Below, piece by piece: positions 21,305-33,540 of a stretch of DNA of 64,000 nucleotides. Numbering within the stretch: the stretch's first letter is position 1; each line of letters starts with the position of its first letter. The DNA comes from Hygrophila difformis (taxonomy: Eukaryota; Streptophyta; Magnoliopsida; Lamiales; Acanthaceae): the NCBI GenBank assembly GCA_030278955.1, contig JAOANR010000003.1, positions 29,279,227 to 29,343,226 on the forward strand, given 5' to 3'. A model generated the notes under the pieces. That model was not told the origin of the DNA. It saw only the letters and a list, made by a program, of their open reading frames with translations, and did no database searches. A program made the position numbers and the translations under genes.

Positions 21305-24300
21305 TGTAACACCCCCGTTCTCCCTAAAGATGCAGCGGAAGAAAAGAGCGGGAACAATGGGTGGGGTGCTACCGCCACGTATTCCGGACTGCCCGAAATA
21401 CGCTAAGGCTAGCATAAATAATTGCAGAAAATCAGAATTGAATGTATATGCTAACCACGTTCCGGACAAGCTAGCATATAATTCACAAAGAAGCTTATAT
21501 ACTATGAGAAGTATAAAATAAGCTTAATAAAAATGTTTGGTATAGCGTAACCAAACGGAGGACTGCATTCCTCAAAGCGCGCAATAACAATAATGGAGTA
21601 AATCCATGGAAGTTTTTATTTCATAAAAAGGGGTTGTCTATTTCATACTCAAAAATACTGTTTAACGCGTAATGCATTGTTTAAAACAGTAGGGCACCAT
21701 ATTTTCATAAATGGGATAAAACCCAAATATTTTGTTTATGCTCGATAAATCACTATCTATGCCAAGTAATATATTATTATAAAAAGGGGGTTTTTAAAAT
21801 ATACATTTTTATAAATAATACCCCCAATCGTGCCCGTGCAGATGATGCCTTGCAGATCTCAAAACCTGAAAGGAAATGGTGACAAGTGTAGAGTCAGCGA
21901 AAACAATCGCTGAGTAAGTAGACGTTTACTCCCGGAGGAGGTAGGGTTGCAGAAATAATTTAAAGACAACAGTTATGGTAATGGTATGCTGAAACGAGAA
22001 GTAATTTAAGCACAGACAAAATCCATATAAATCTAATCCCGGGAAGAGATAATATGACACTATGCGTTACCAAGAAATAATTTCTCAGCCAACATGATGT
22101 GCAGGTTCCCCGTTATAGGGCCCAAATCTCACATACATTCAAGGGTTGTGGTGGAGGTAAGAAATTTCCTCAGACCACATTGAATCGAGAAATGGCATCG
22201 GGCTGATTCCCATCAGTCCCCGTAAGTCGTGTATTACAGGCAAACGGCGGAGGATTAACATCTGTCCCCGTAAGTCGTGTAACACAAGCAAACGGCGGAG
22301 GTGGCAGCAGCGACCCAAAACTTGGACCAAACCCCGTAACAATGCGCGCTCAAAAATCCATAGGACATTGAGAATAGTTGCAAGTATTGTGAAGCACAGT
22401 AAAATGGCATACCAATAATCCAAAAGCAGTAGGGAGCTATAAGCATAAATTTAAAATAATAAAGCGGTATTAAAAATTATGCTTTAGCTAAAATAAATTT
22501 GGCTTTACTCCAAAGAGTAAAAATCTACTTACTGTCACCGAAGATGGAATGGATACGACACACGCGTAGGCTACGAGCAGATATCCCTTTACAGCTATTT
22601 GGCTAGCAAAATTTCAATATTAACTTAGTAAGCTATAAAAATAATAATAACTAGAATTTCCGACTTAATAAATCTTACCCGGAGCACTAACACGAACTAG
22701 CTATCTGTAATAATCCTTACTCAGCTCTAAAGCTCCTTGGCTTGCACCGAAAATCCCACTCAAAATCTTGACTGCTAAACTATTTCTAACAATACTATTA
22801 AAACCGCACAAGCACTAAACTATCTTACACTAAACTAAACTAGGTAATGAGAATAGCCGAAATCAAAAATATTAATGCTGAGAACAAGAATGGCGTGGGA
22901 ATGGGTGAGGTTGAGGGGGTTTATATAGACACAAACTCAAGCTTTGGTTTTATCTGATCCCTCACACCTCAGTTGCGCCCTTTCCTGATTTTAATACTGC
23001 CTTCAATTAATTTTCCTTACACCCCTCAGTCAATGTCCTCTTTCTTCCCTATTTTGGGAAAATTTTGTCTTCAACCCCCCAGCTTTGCAGAGCCCTCTGT
23101 CTGCGTCCTTACTTTCCCCCACCCCATTTCCTTTGTCTTTTTACCCTCTCTCTCCATGGCAGCTCCGGGGAGGCGGCGGCGCACGGAGATGACGGACGAC
23201 AGGCGGCAGCGGCGGCAACCTTCTTCTCCTTTCCTTCCTATCTTCTTCTCTCCTCTTCTCGTCCTCCTCTTCCCTCTCCGTCTCTCCTTTCTCTTTCTGT
23301 TTTTGTTTGTTTTGCTCTCTCTCTTGAAGAATCTCCGGCCGGCACCATGGAGGCGGCGACAGCAGGCTCGGCGGCGGCAGCGGGGCTCGAGCTCCCTCTT
23401 TCTTCCTTTCTCTCGTCTCCCTTCTCTCTCTCTCTTTTTCTTATTTCATTGTTGGTTTGGTTCTGTGTTGTTGGAGATGGGGGTGTTCAGATTTTGTGGG
23501 TTGGAAAGAGGATGGTGGTGATAGGGCTGTTGAGTGGTGGCGGCGGCCATGGGGGTTTTGGGTTGTAGCAGCCGATCGGTTTGGTGGAAGGAAGGAGGAG
23601 TGGCGACGGGGCTGTGGTGGCGGATTCGCTGGAGGTTGTGGCCGTGGAGGCGGCGCCGGTGGAGGCTCGGTGGTGGTGCTCCGCAATGGTGGTGACCGAG
23701 GAAGGAGACGACAGAGGGAGTCACTGGTGGTTTTGGGTGGTGGCGGCACTAGGTTGGAATGCCGGAGGTGGTGTCGCCGGCGGCCGCCGGCGGCAGTGGC
23801 GGCGCCGGAGGAGGGAGATTAGGGTTAGGGTTAGGGTTTTGTGGTTGTTGGGCCAAATGAAGTTGGGCTTAGTGTTGGACTTAATTAATTTGGTCTCTAT
23901 ATACTTATTGGTCTAAAACCTATTAATTGGTCTCTTCAAAGTTAATTAAATAGCTCAATTTTAATTTGCTAAATTCATGAACTTAATAGGTTTAAATATA
24001 CTATGGACTTAATAGATCTTTAATAATTTTATAGTTACAAATAACTCTTAATGGGTTTAATTAATATCTTAATGATCTTATGTTCATAATTTAATTTAAT
24101 TTAGTGGACTTAAATTACATGTTGATTTTCACTAGTAGTGGAAATAGCCCATCTTATCCTTTAAATTGGGTCCATTTGCTTAATGGATCACCTAATTTAA
24201 TTGGTTTATTGGACTGAAGCTAATAAATTTTAATCCATGGACTTAATAGAATGGTCCAAACCAAATAATTAATTATGGACTTAATCAATTCAACACTTAT

Positions 24301-24496
24301 AATTTAATTTAAAGATTTGTTCTTAAAAAGTTCCAATTCCTTAAAGTTAGTTTATAACTAGGATCGGCTGAGATAAATTCACACTTCGTAAAATATTATT
24401 TCTTTTCATCTTCTAAAAATTAAATTTATGACGAAATTATGAATATTAATTTATTAAAATTTAAAATTTTATTTAATAATTTTATGGGGTGTTATA
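21305..24496 (-). repeat. Element D 5' LTR
   Basis: Near-identical partner of 14763-17954, same length, with the TSD copy AGAGT directly to its right. Confidence 0.93.
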
Positions 24497-24501
24497 AGAG
24501 T

Positions 24502-24948
24502 GAGAAGGTTATGTATCACATACGATTCACAAAAAAAGTTAGTACAGATATTTATGTATGCATATGCATATGTGATCCCCCCAATAAAAAAAAATTTTAT
24601 GCATGCCTTTATTTATCCATGGGTTTTAAAAATAAATTTATTCCATGGATAGATTAAAATAAGGATAAAAGGTTTGGGCCACTATATTTGGCCGAAAGAA
24701 ATAAATTATTTGGGCTTTAAATAAAAACAAGGTTATTGGGCCAAAATAATTTCTTGGGCTTCTAAAAAAAAATTTTTGGGCTAAAAATTTGGGCTTTAAT
24801 TTCAAAATAATAATTGGGCTCTTTGAAATATACTACTAGTTTAGAAATGATAACTTTAAAAATAATAATACTTGAAAATAATAGTTTAAAAATATTACGG
24901 GCTCTTTAAAATAGTAGTTTTAAAATATTCCGGGCTCTGATACCAACT
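24502..24948 (-). other. Element B internal region, 5' part: leader and single primer site
   Basis: Primer site at 24945-24932, three bases from the LTR. Only one copy of the primer unit is present, against two in A and C. The leader contains about nine TTGGGC motifs (plus strand) and a CCATGG inverted repeat (about 24617-24650). No coding sequence. Confidence 0.75.
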
Positions 24949-27900
24949 TGTAACACCCCGGTTTTGGTAACCCAGGCCGGGATGCCACCGCCACACCTCC
25001 CTAGCAAGACACGGTTTCTCCGAGCTCACTAAAGAGATGCAAGGCTATGGTTTTTCAGAATTTAAAACATTCAAACAGCCCATTCATATATAATTTGAAA
25101 ATAATACATCAAAGTTGCAGCGGAAATATAAATTGTGCAGCGGAAATAAAGTATAAGGGCCAACATGGCCAAAACACGGGTTAAACAGTCCCGTTCATGC
25201 AAGTCGTAATTAAATGCAGGGATTTAAAATAGAGATTTTCCCCTAATGTTCCCATGTATGCATATGACGATGCATAATCTTCATACTCTGTAAGAAAAAG
25301 AGGATAAATGGTTTGGGTCAGCAAAAACGCGCTGAGTAAGTTAACACATAGCATGATTTAGGGGTTTCAAAGCCTTTAATTAAATTTAATAAAAACATTT
25401 CTTGTAGGTAATACACAATTTGAGTTAATCATCCACTAATAAATAAATGGCATGATTTAAAACATAGTTTTTCCATGTGGTCATAATTCAACGTACATAG
25501 TAAAATGATTAGCAAGGCATAAATAAATAAATACTTAAAAATATTAAATCTTTTATTTTCCCGTTACGTAACCATTTCTCAATATTTTGTATAGCCGGCA
25601 ATCCGGCGGCCGCAGCCGTATCGCATTTCAAGTACATTGGCCGTCTTGGCACAGTTTCTCATGTCTCATGTTTCAAGTTTATATTTCAATTTCCATTCGA
25701 CAAGCATTATATTTCAATTGCCTTCCGGCAAGCATTATATTTCAATTGCCTTTCGGCAAGCAGGATATTTCAATTGCCTTTCGGCAAGCATTATATTTCA
25801 ATTACCTTTCGGCAAGCAAAGTATTTCAATTGCCTTTCGGCAAGCAAGGTATTTCAATTGCCTTTCGGCAAGCAAGGTATTTCAATTGCCTTTCGGCAAG
25901 CAAAGTATTTCAATTGCCTTTCGGCAAGCAAGGTATTTCAATTGCCTTTCGGCAAGCAAAGTATTTCAATTGCCTTTCGGCAAGCAAGGTATTTCAATTG
26001 CCTTTCGGCAAGCAAGGTATTTCAATTGTATTTTATCTCAAAGGGATTCCCCATCATTTAAACCTTAAAGGCTAATTTCATGTTTCGACAAGATTTCAAG
26101 ATCTCTCAAGTTTAAAACCGATCGATGTCACAGTTTGCGCCTTTTCAATTTAAAAATCCATTTCTTAGGCGATTGATCTGAAATTTTCACAGTAACTCAA
26201 AAACATCTTAACGAACAACTTTCATGTTTTAAGTTTTCCGAAATTATGTGAGGAAACGGGTGAAATTTTACAATCTTTGCCGAGTATGAAATCTGCCAAC
26301 TTTTCTAAAACAGCGCACTGATTTTCAAAAGAATATTTGACATAGCAAACGAGCTTCAAAATTTATGAAATTTTACAGGCACTTAAAAGACACCAAAATA
26401 AACAAGTTTTATTAGAGTCAAATTATGCAAATTCATCACGGATTAAGTCAGATTAATCAACTAAGTTCGGTCTTAAAATCTGTCTCAGTTTTCGAAAGGT
26501 TCATGCACCACAGAATATGTTCGACGCGGTTTGGGGTAGCAAATCTTAATGAAAATGCATGAAATTTTACAGAGGTATTTAAGACTCATAGATCTACAAC
26601 TTTCATGTTTAGCACAAGTCCTAATTCGGCCTAGATCCAAGGTCAAAATGGCTAACAAGTTCGAGATTCAAACCTGCCGAAGTTCTAAGTTTGAAAAACG
26701 GGCAGCAGTGTTCAGATTCGGTTTTGGGCATCAAATCATAACGGAAAATTACGAAACTTTTACACAAGGTAGATCTACGTCTTAGGAACACTTTGTATGT
26801 TTTGAGTTTTCTCGTTTGAAGACTTTTAAGGGTTCGAAAAATTCATCCAAAAACGCTGCGCGCGTATGAAACCTCTTTTGACAGATTTTATTAATTTTCT
26901 TGAGTTGAATCTCTATGTTTGGTTGCATTTTAAGTCACCCAAAACCATAGTAAGGTTAACTTACAAAGATTGTGTTCTTGAGTCGTCCAAACACCTACGA
27001 ACGGATCTACGAAACGCAAAGTTCCCGACTTTGGCCACGAACGTATTTGCAATCAACGATTCAAGAGTTAGATTGGGGATTTGAGAGGAAAAACGAGATT
27101 GAGAACCTAAGATACTACTTACCAAAGATCTAAGCACTGTGATCCTTGATCTACACACTTCCTCGGTCGGATTTGGTTGCCGGAAAGTTGCCGGAAGTTC
27201 GCCGAAAAGGTGTTTTGGCTTTGGGAGAGTTTTGGGAGTGTTTTTGGGTGAAGAAATGAAGTAGATGGGTGATAATGGGGTGTTGGGGGTGTATTTTTGG
27301 CATTAAAGGGACAAAAATCCGACAAGGGATCGGCTGCTACAGTACCCGCATGTGCTACAGTACTGCTACAGTACTGCTACAGTAGACACGTGCTACAGTA
27401 ACTTTTAATTTTTTTTTTTTTTTTTTTTTAATATTAAGATTCCTTCTCTACAAAAATAAAAATCATAATGTGGGAATTATCCGTGATTGTTGGGACAATT
27501 CGATAAACTCGTTTCGAGTTGTTATCTTCCGGTAAATAATAAATTCCGCTCTCTCGGAATTATTTCGGTTTTAATAATTTAAATCCAATTCTTTATTTTT
27601 GGATTTAAATTTTCGATGGCGATTTCTCGGGTTCGTCGGCTTCCAATTTGTCGTCTTTTCATTCCCGTGCAATAACTTGTATCATTAAATTTCTTCCGAC
27701 TTCACGGGTTCTTGGAATTAAAATTCTTTTCCTTCTTGAATTTAATTCCAATTATCTTGACTCAATTCATGGAATGTCTTCGGGCTTCCTTTCCCTCTTT
27801 TATTCCGTTTTGAATTTGAATCTATCGGCGTTTTATTTCCGAGCAATAATTTATTGTGATAAATTATTTTCTTCTTCTCGGAGATATTTCGACATTGATC

Positions 27901-27949
27901 GGAATAAATTTTATTCCTTTGGACGTTGATAAAAATCTGGGGTATTACA
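24949..27949 (-). repeat. Element B 5' LTR
   Basis: 3001 bp, uninterrupted partner of 11399-14382. Carries the 28-bp array at 25682-26030, donor at 26964 and acceptor at 25289-25288 (putative intron 1677 nt), and ends at the TSD CTAGC (27950-27954). The poly-T near 27409-27430 is shorter than in the 3' LTR. Confidence 0.93.
25682..26030 (-). repeat. 28-bp minisatellite in element B 5' LTR
   Basis: Same roughly 12-unit array as 12110-12458, with the same unit number and a different order of AAGG/AAAG variants in late units. Confidence 0.92.
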
Positions 27950-27954
27950 CTAGC

Positions 27955-28661
27955 GGATGGAATAACTCTATTAAAAGATCGACCATGATACCTGTGGACA
28001 TAAGAGCCCGGGCGTAAGGCTGGTGGACATAAGAGCCCTAGCGGTGGTGATCTGTAAAAGAAACGAAACGAGACATCGATAAGGGAATCCAATTAAATCC
28101 TTGATAATTTGTGTTTTTAAATTTATGGCAACTTATTTAATTACGTTGCAAGCTATATTTATGATCTTATGAATCCATGTCTTCTAAATTATGCGATTAC
28201 ATGAATTATTTAAATTATGCACATGTTTTCATTAAATTTAAGTAAAGGCTTTGAAACCCCACAGTTATGTATTAGTTAACTTACTCAGCACGTAGTGCTG
28301 ACCCAAACCATATATTTTTTTTCCTTATTCTACAGAGTGTGAAGAATATGCATCCTCATATGCATACGTGGGAATTTTGGGGAATTACATTATATTTTGC
28401 ACGAACGGGCCTGTTTAACCCGTGTTTTGGCCATGTTGGCCGTATTGTTAAATTCCGCTGCATTATATATGTAAATATTATTTTCCGCTGCAACTGTAAT
28501 GATATTATTTTCAAATTATATATGAATGGGCTGTTTGAATGATTTAAATTTTGAAAAACCATAGCCTTGCATCTCTTTAGCAAGCTCGGAGAAACTGTGC
28601 CTTGCTAGGGAGGTGTGGCGGTGACACCCCGACTTGGGTGACCAAAAACCGGGGTGTTACA
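27955..28661 (+). repeat. Element A 5' LTR, second part
   Basis: Continues the LTR broken at 4522. Has the ACATAAGAGCCC repeats (27993-28045), CTGAC plus TTCCTTATTCTACAG|AGT acceptor at 28334-28335, and the terminus GGGGTGTTACA. Matches 31338-32067. Confidence 0.9.
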
Positions 28662-29639
28662 AGGTGGTATCAGAGCCCAGAATATTTTAAAGCTATTTAT
28701 TTTAAAGAAAATATCTGACACCAAGTTGGTATCAGAGCGCCCGGCTATTTTTAAACTATTATTTTTAAACCATTATTATTTTTAAACTATTATTAATATT
28801 TTGACTACTATTTTAAATTTTAAAGTATTATTTCCATGGAGAATTTTTTATTTTAAAACCCATGGGAAAATATATATATAGTGCATTAAATTATTTTTGG
28901 GGGGAAATCATCATTTTTATTTGCATATTGCATCTCTTTTATGAACTTAGAATCTTAGCGAATTTCAACTTAGAATCTTGGCGAATGTCAACTTAGAATC
29001 TTGGCGAAGTTAATCTAGAATCTTGGCGAGTATTAACTTAGATCTTTTGCTTGCACTAGATGACTTAGACGCTTGACATCAAATTAGACACGCTCACTAG
29101 AGACTGATCTTGCCTTAGTTCTAGATCGCGTTCATCTAAGCGCACACCTACGAATTCTCGGCCTTAGCCATTCCTACTCTTGTACGAATTAGAAAATTTC
29201 CTTATGTGGAACAATAAAAATCAAATTTTTTTTTAAAACACTCTCTATTCCAAAAATCTTGTTTGGTTTCCCAAACAAAAAAATCCATTTCAAACGCATG
29301 GCTCATTTAAACCAAACCCGAACCTTCTTGAGAATAATGTATAGGCAGTTATGGGGACATAACTGAAGTCCTAAGGGGGAGAGGATGTGATACCCCGTAA
29401 TAATTTATTTTTCGGAGTTCGATTCGATAAGATGTATCCTAAATCGTAAACAAACAAATTCAAATTGTTTTGAACTACGTTATGGCTTGATCCCTTCACC
29501 GGGTACGTAGGCAGCTTAGAAGTTTTAATTCTAAGTTCAGTCACAAAATAAAAAATAAAAAAAACAAACAAAAGACCTTAGCACGAGAAAAGCCGAAACA
29601 CAACTTCGAGGACGAAGTTGATTCTTAAGGAGGGTAGAC
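28662..29639 (+). other. Element A internal region, non-coding
   Basis: Primer site at 28665-28678, and a second diverged copy at 28727-28740 within an imperfect palindrome (28714-28736). At 28942-29045 a 24-25-bp repeat (AACTTAGAATCTTGGCGAA) occurs about five times. The 3' end has stem-loop 1 (29346-29365), a purine run with a false LTR start TGTGATACCCCG (about 29386), stem-loop 2 (29601-29620) and the true tract (29625-29639). No gag or pol. Confidence 0.8.
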
Positions 29640-32067
29640 TGTAATACCCGAGAATTTTACAACATAAAATAAGTAAATAATAAAGAGAACATAATAAATA
29701 AATAAAGAATCATAAAAGATGAGAAATGGAATTTAAATTAAAAAGGAAACAAAATTCCGAGAACCCGGGAAGCCGAAGACAATTTAATCGAATAAATGGT
29801 TACACGGAAACCCAACACCGATGGACTCAATAACCCGAGTCCAAATGTAAATTTAGATCCGAATAAAATTAGGATAGGAAATCGGATCCCGAAGATACCC
29901 CGAAAATCGGAATCTGGGAACATAGAGGGATAGAAGTCCGAAAGCGAGGAGGAAAAGCGCGACGGATCGCACGACCCGCCCGGACCGGAGTCCAGGCGTG
30001 AGTGGCGCGCTGGCCGCACGGTTGTTGGCCTTAGACCGCGCCACGACCGCGCCACACTGGCAGCAACAAACCAAGCGAGATTTTCTCGCCCGAACGCGGA
30101 TTTTTCGACTTTCGGTTGAGCATCTTTCGACTCTAGACTCTTAGAGTCAGATCTTGGACGCCCTAGGCCTTAGTTATCTATAAATAAGACCTCCGAAAAG
30201 CTCCGAATACGTTTTAAAACCCTACGAAATCTCTCTACACGTTGAAACCCTAATCCCGGAGTCGTCGGAGGCACGAAGGCAAGCGAGGGGACTGGGTTGG
30301 ACGAAAATCCAAGGACTCCCGTCATCGTGGTAAGATCTGATCCCTTCCTTACCATTTGTGATTCGAAAACGAATCCTAATTAAACCTCTTTTCTATTCTA
30401 AACCCCGATCCGGACGCGTTGAGGAAAAACGAAGGATCTCGGAGGGAGGACGAAGAACGTGGAAGCCACGCCCCCGAATCATCGAGCCGAGACATCCATA
30501 GATCTGTAAGTTAATACTTACATGGTTTTGGGAGTAACTAAAACATTCAAACCTAAAAGTTTAAACAAATCTTTCGTAAATCTGCCAATGTATGTTTTTA
30601 CCGGTGCAACAGTTTTGTCGAATTTTTTTGAACCTTAAAATGACTTCAAACAGAAAAACTTAAAACACGAAAAACGTTTCTAAGGATTAGATCTATCTAC
30701 TGTAAAAGTTTCATAATTTTTAGAGACGATTTGTTATGTGAAATCCACCCGAAACCGAACTGCTTGAAATTGGATCTTGAAATTCTTGACAGAACTTAGG
30801 TCCGATCTTGATCACGTTTTTGACATTAGTTCTAGGCCGATTTAGATCTTAAGAAGGTCTCTGTAAAATTTCATTAAGTTTGGAGTTGATTTGCTATGGT
30901 AGATCTTGATAATCTTGAACTGCTGTACATGAAATTCGGACAGATTAATGATATGACGAAAATTGACGTTTTTGACCTGTTTCGGTATCTCGGATTGAAA
31001 ACGTTAAAACACGAAAGTTGTTCATCTCGATGTTTATGACTCAGTGGTAAAATTTCAGAATTTTTGGAGTAAAACTAGATTTTTAATGAATTTTTAAGTA
31101 AATTGTGGTTGACCGAGTCAAATCTTGAAATCTTGTTGAAACGGTGAAATTAGCCTTTAAGGTTGAAACGAGTAGAAATTCTTTGAAAATAAGATACACG
31201 AAACGAGAAGATTAAAATATGGCGGGTTATGACTGAGCTAGATACTGTCAATGTTCTCTGCGGCTTGGGACATAAGAGCCCAAGTGTATGTCTAGGTTGA
31301 CGTAAGAGCCCTAGCGAAACACTGATCGTATGGCTAGCGGATGGAATAACTCTATTAAAAGATCGACCATGATACCTGTTGACATAATAGCCCAGGCGTA
31401 AGGCTGGTGGACATAAGAGCCCTAGCGGTGGTGATCTGTAAAAGAAACGAAACGAGACATCGATAAGGGAATCCAATTAAATCCTTGATAATTTGTGTTT
31501 TTAAATTTATGGCAACTTGTTTAATTACGTTGCAAGATATATTTATGATCTTATGAATCCATGTCTTCTAAATTATGCGATTACATGAATTATTTAAATT
31601 ATGCACATGTTTTCATTAAATTTAAGTAAAGGCTTTGAAACCCCACAGTTATGTATTAGTTAACTTACTCAGCACGTAGTGCTGACCCAAACCATATCTT
31701 TTTTCCTTATTCTATAGAGTGTGAAGAATATGCATCCTCATATGCATACGTGGGAATTTTGGGGAATTACATTATATTTTAAATTTAGCCTTAGACTAGA
31801 ATTTGCACGAACGGGCCTGTTTAACCCGTGTTTTGGCCATGTTGGCCGTATTGTTAAATTCCGCTGCATTATATATGTAAATATTATTTTCCGTTGCAAC
31901 TGTAATGATATTATTTTCAAATTATATATGAATGGGCTGTTTAAATGATTTAAATTCTGAAAAACCATAGCCTTGCATCTCTTTAGCAAGCTCGGAGAAA
32001 CCGTGCCTTGCTAGGGAGGTGTGGCGGTGACACCCCGACCTGGGTGACCAAAAACTGAGGTGTTACA
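29640..32067 (+). repeat. Element A 3' LTR
   Basis: Starts TGTAATACCCGAG and ends AGGTGTTACA, followed by TSD CCTAC. Contains TATA (30179-30186), donor (30506) and acceptor (31716-31717; putative intron 1212 nt). Shows many scattered differences from the 5' LTR, including loss of about 30-40 bp near 30848. Confidence 0.93.
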
Positions 32068-32162
32068 CCTACGTGGAAACCTAGGCCATAATTACTGTTT
32101 AACCTTTAAAATTAAAAAATGATTAAGTATATTTAATAAGGTCAATACAGTCGTTCACCAAA

Positions 32163-32362
32163 AATAAGGTCAATACAGTCTGAACAAGCCAAAAAGTATT
32201 CAGGATTTATTATATAGATTACTCCCTCCGTTTTTTTAAACCTTACCATTTGCATTATTTATAATATTCATCAAGTCGCTTTGGTTAAACTTTTTTGCAA
32301 AGTTATCTATATAATAAATCATCAATACTTTTTGGCATGTGCAGACTATTTTGACCTTATTA
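32163..32362. repeat. Fold-back repeat with roughly 57-bp arms
   Basis: Left arm about 32164-32220 and right arm about 32305-32362 are reverse complements at roughly 90% (shared core GCCAAAAAGTATT and ATTTATTATATAGAT). The spacer starts ACTCCCTCCGTTTTTTTAAACC, a common MITE-terminus sequence, but no matching right terminus is present. A 28-bp AATAAGGTCAATACAGTC duplication precedes it. Confidence 0.7.
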
Positions 32363-32636
32363 AATTTAATTCATCGGACACATCATTAATATCTATATTT
32401 AGAAAATAAATCTATGTATTAATATAACAAAATCTTGAGAAAATCTTCATATATATTTTAAAAAGATATAATTGATTACAAATATATATTATTTGATTGT
32501 ATACATAATATTTAAAAATATTAATATTATAATATTCATGAATAAATTTAATTAGGTTAAAAATTTATGTCTAAAAAATATATAATCATATTTTAATATA
32601 AGGAATATAATAATCATATCATCATCATTTCATTTC

Positions 32637-32680
<44 letters not shown>

Positions 32681-32704
32681 TTCATTATTATTATTATTAT
32701 TATT
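32637..32704. repeat. (ATC)n then (ATT)n microsatellite
   Basis: About 14 ATC units followed by TTA units; a second ATC tract is at about 32919-32955. Confidence 0.95.
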
Positions 32705-33179
32705 ACTACAACTTAAAATTGTTGTGTGGAGTTTCCCTCCGAAATCCAAGAAATTTAGAGACTAAATATGACTATTTATTTATTTTTAGCAAGTAGATAT
32801 AAAATTCTAATATGATATCTGGATATGATTGCTATAAAATATAAAACGAAATATCTTACTTCTAATATTTTTATAAGTAATATTAATGATACCGTAACTA
32901 TAGAAGATATAGATTAGTCATTATCATCATCATCATCATCATCATCATTATCATCATTATTACAATCTAAAACTGTTGTGTGGAGTTCCCCGCCGAAATC
33001 CAAGAAATTTAGAATTTAGAATTTAGAAACTACAACCTAAAACTGTTGTATGGAGTTTCCCGCCGAAATCCAAGAAATTTAGAAAATATATATTACTATT
33101 TATTTATTTTTAGCAAGTAGATACGGATCTTATATTAAATATTAAAGAAAAAATGGAAATAAAAGAATGAAAAAAGAAA

Positions 33180-33211
<32 letters not shown>

Positions 33212-33236
33212 ATAATAATATATAATAATAATAATA

Positions 33237-33281
<45 letters not shown>

Positions 33282-33540
33282 AACCTAAAACTGTTATGTG
33301 GAGTTCCCGCCGAAATCCAAGAAATTTAGAAACTAAATATTACGATTTATTTATTTTTAGCAAGTAGATACGGATCTTATATTAAATATTAAAGAAAAAT
33401 GGAAATAAAAGAATGAAAAAAGAAATATGAGCCGAAATATGATATCTGCATATGATTGCTATAAAATATAAAATGAAATATCTTACTTCTAATATTTTTA
33501 TAAGTAATATTAATGATACCGTAATTATAGAAGATATAGA
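32702..33540. repeat. Diverged repeat family with GTGGAGTT(T)CCCGCC core
   Basis: Four copies start near 32702, 32960, 33028 and 33280; each reads ACAACCTAAAACTGTTG, then GGAGTTCCCGCCGAAATCC and CAAGAAATTTAGA. Longer copies continue into TTTATTTATTTTTAGCAAG and, in two, ATTGCTATAAAATATAAA. Microsatellites separate them. No coding potential seen. Confidence 0.75.
33179..33280. repeat. (AT)n then (AAT)n microsatellite
   Basis: About nine AT units then about 25 AAT/ATA units with small interruptions. Confidence 0.95.

Larger units (their letters stand above)
14763..24496 (-). mobile_element. Element D: large non-autonomous LTR retrotransposon
   Basis: 5' LTR 24496-21305 and 3' LTR 17954-14763, both exactly 3192 bp with about six or seven differences by eye. 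TSD AGAGT at 14758-14762 and 24497-24501. Primer site TGGTATCAGAGC at 21301-21290; purine tract at 17955-17969. The 3.35-kb internal region has no gag or pol reading frame. LTR termini are TATAACACCCC and GGGGGTGTTACA, so the usual TG start is TA in both copies. Confidence 0.93.
4523..27949 (-). mobile_element. Element B: non-autonomous LTR retrotransposon, split by elements C and D
   Basis: On the minus strand: 5' LTR 27949-24949, internal 24948-24502 plus 14762-14383, 3' LTR 14382-11399 plus 4544-4523. TSD CTAGC lies at 4518-4522 and 27950-27954. LTRs run TGTAATACCCCAG to CCGGGGTGTTACA. Primer site at 24945-24932 and PPT at 14383-14396. The internal region is only about 0.83 kb once D is removed and encodes no proteins. 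LTRs (about 3.0 kb) differ at only about 6-8 sites by eye. Same family as C, in opposite orientation. Confidence 0.92.
2792..32067 (+). mobile_element. Element A: non-autonomous Ty3/gypsy LTR retrotransposon, split by nested element B
   Basis: 5' LTR is 2792-4522 plus 27955-28661 (about 2438 bp), internal region 28662-29639, 3' LTR 29640-32067 (2428 bp). LTRs start TGTAATACCCGAG and end in GTGTTACA. The 5-bp TSD CCTAC lies at 2787-2791 and 32068-32072. Primer site TGGTATCAGAGCCC follows the 5' LTR and a purine tract precedes the 3' LTR. The internal region of about 1 kb has no gag or pol. The two LTRs differ at roughly 2% of sites by eye plus a roughly 30-40-bp indel, making A clearly older than the elements inside it. 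Confidence 0.92.
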
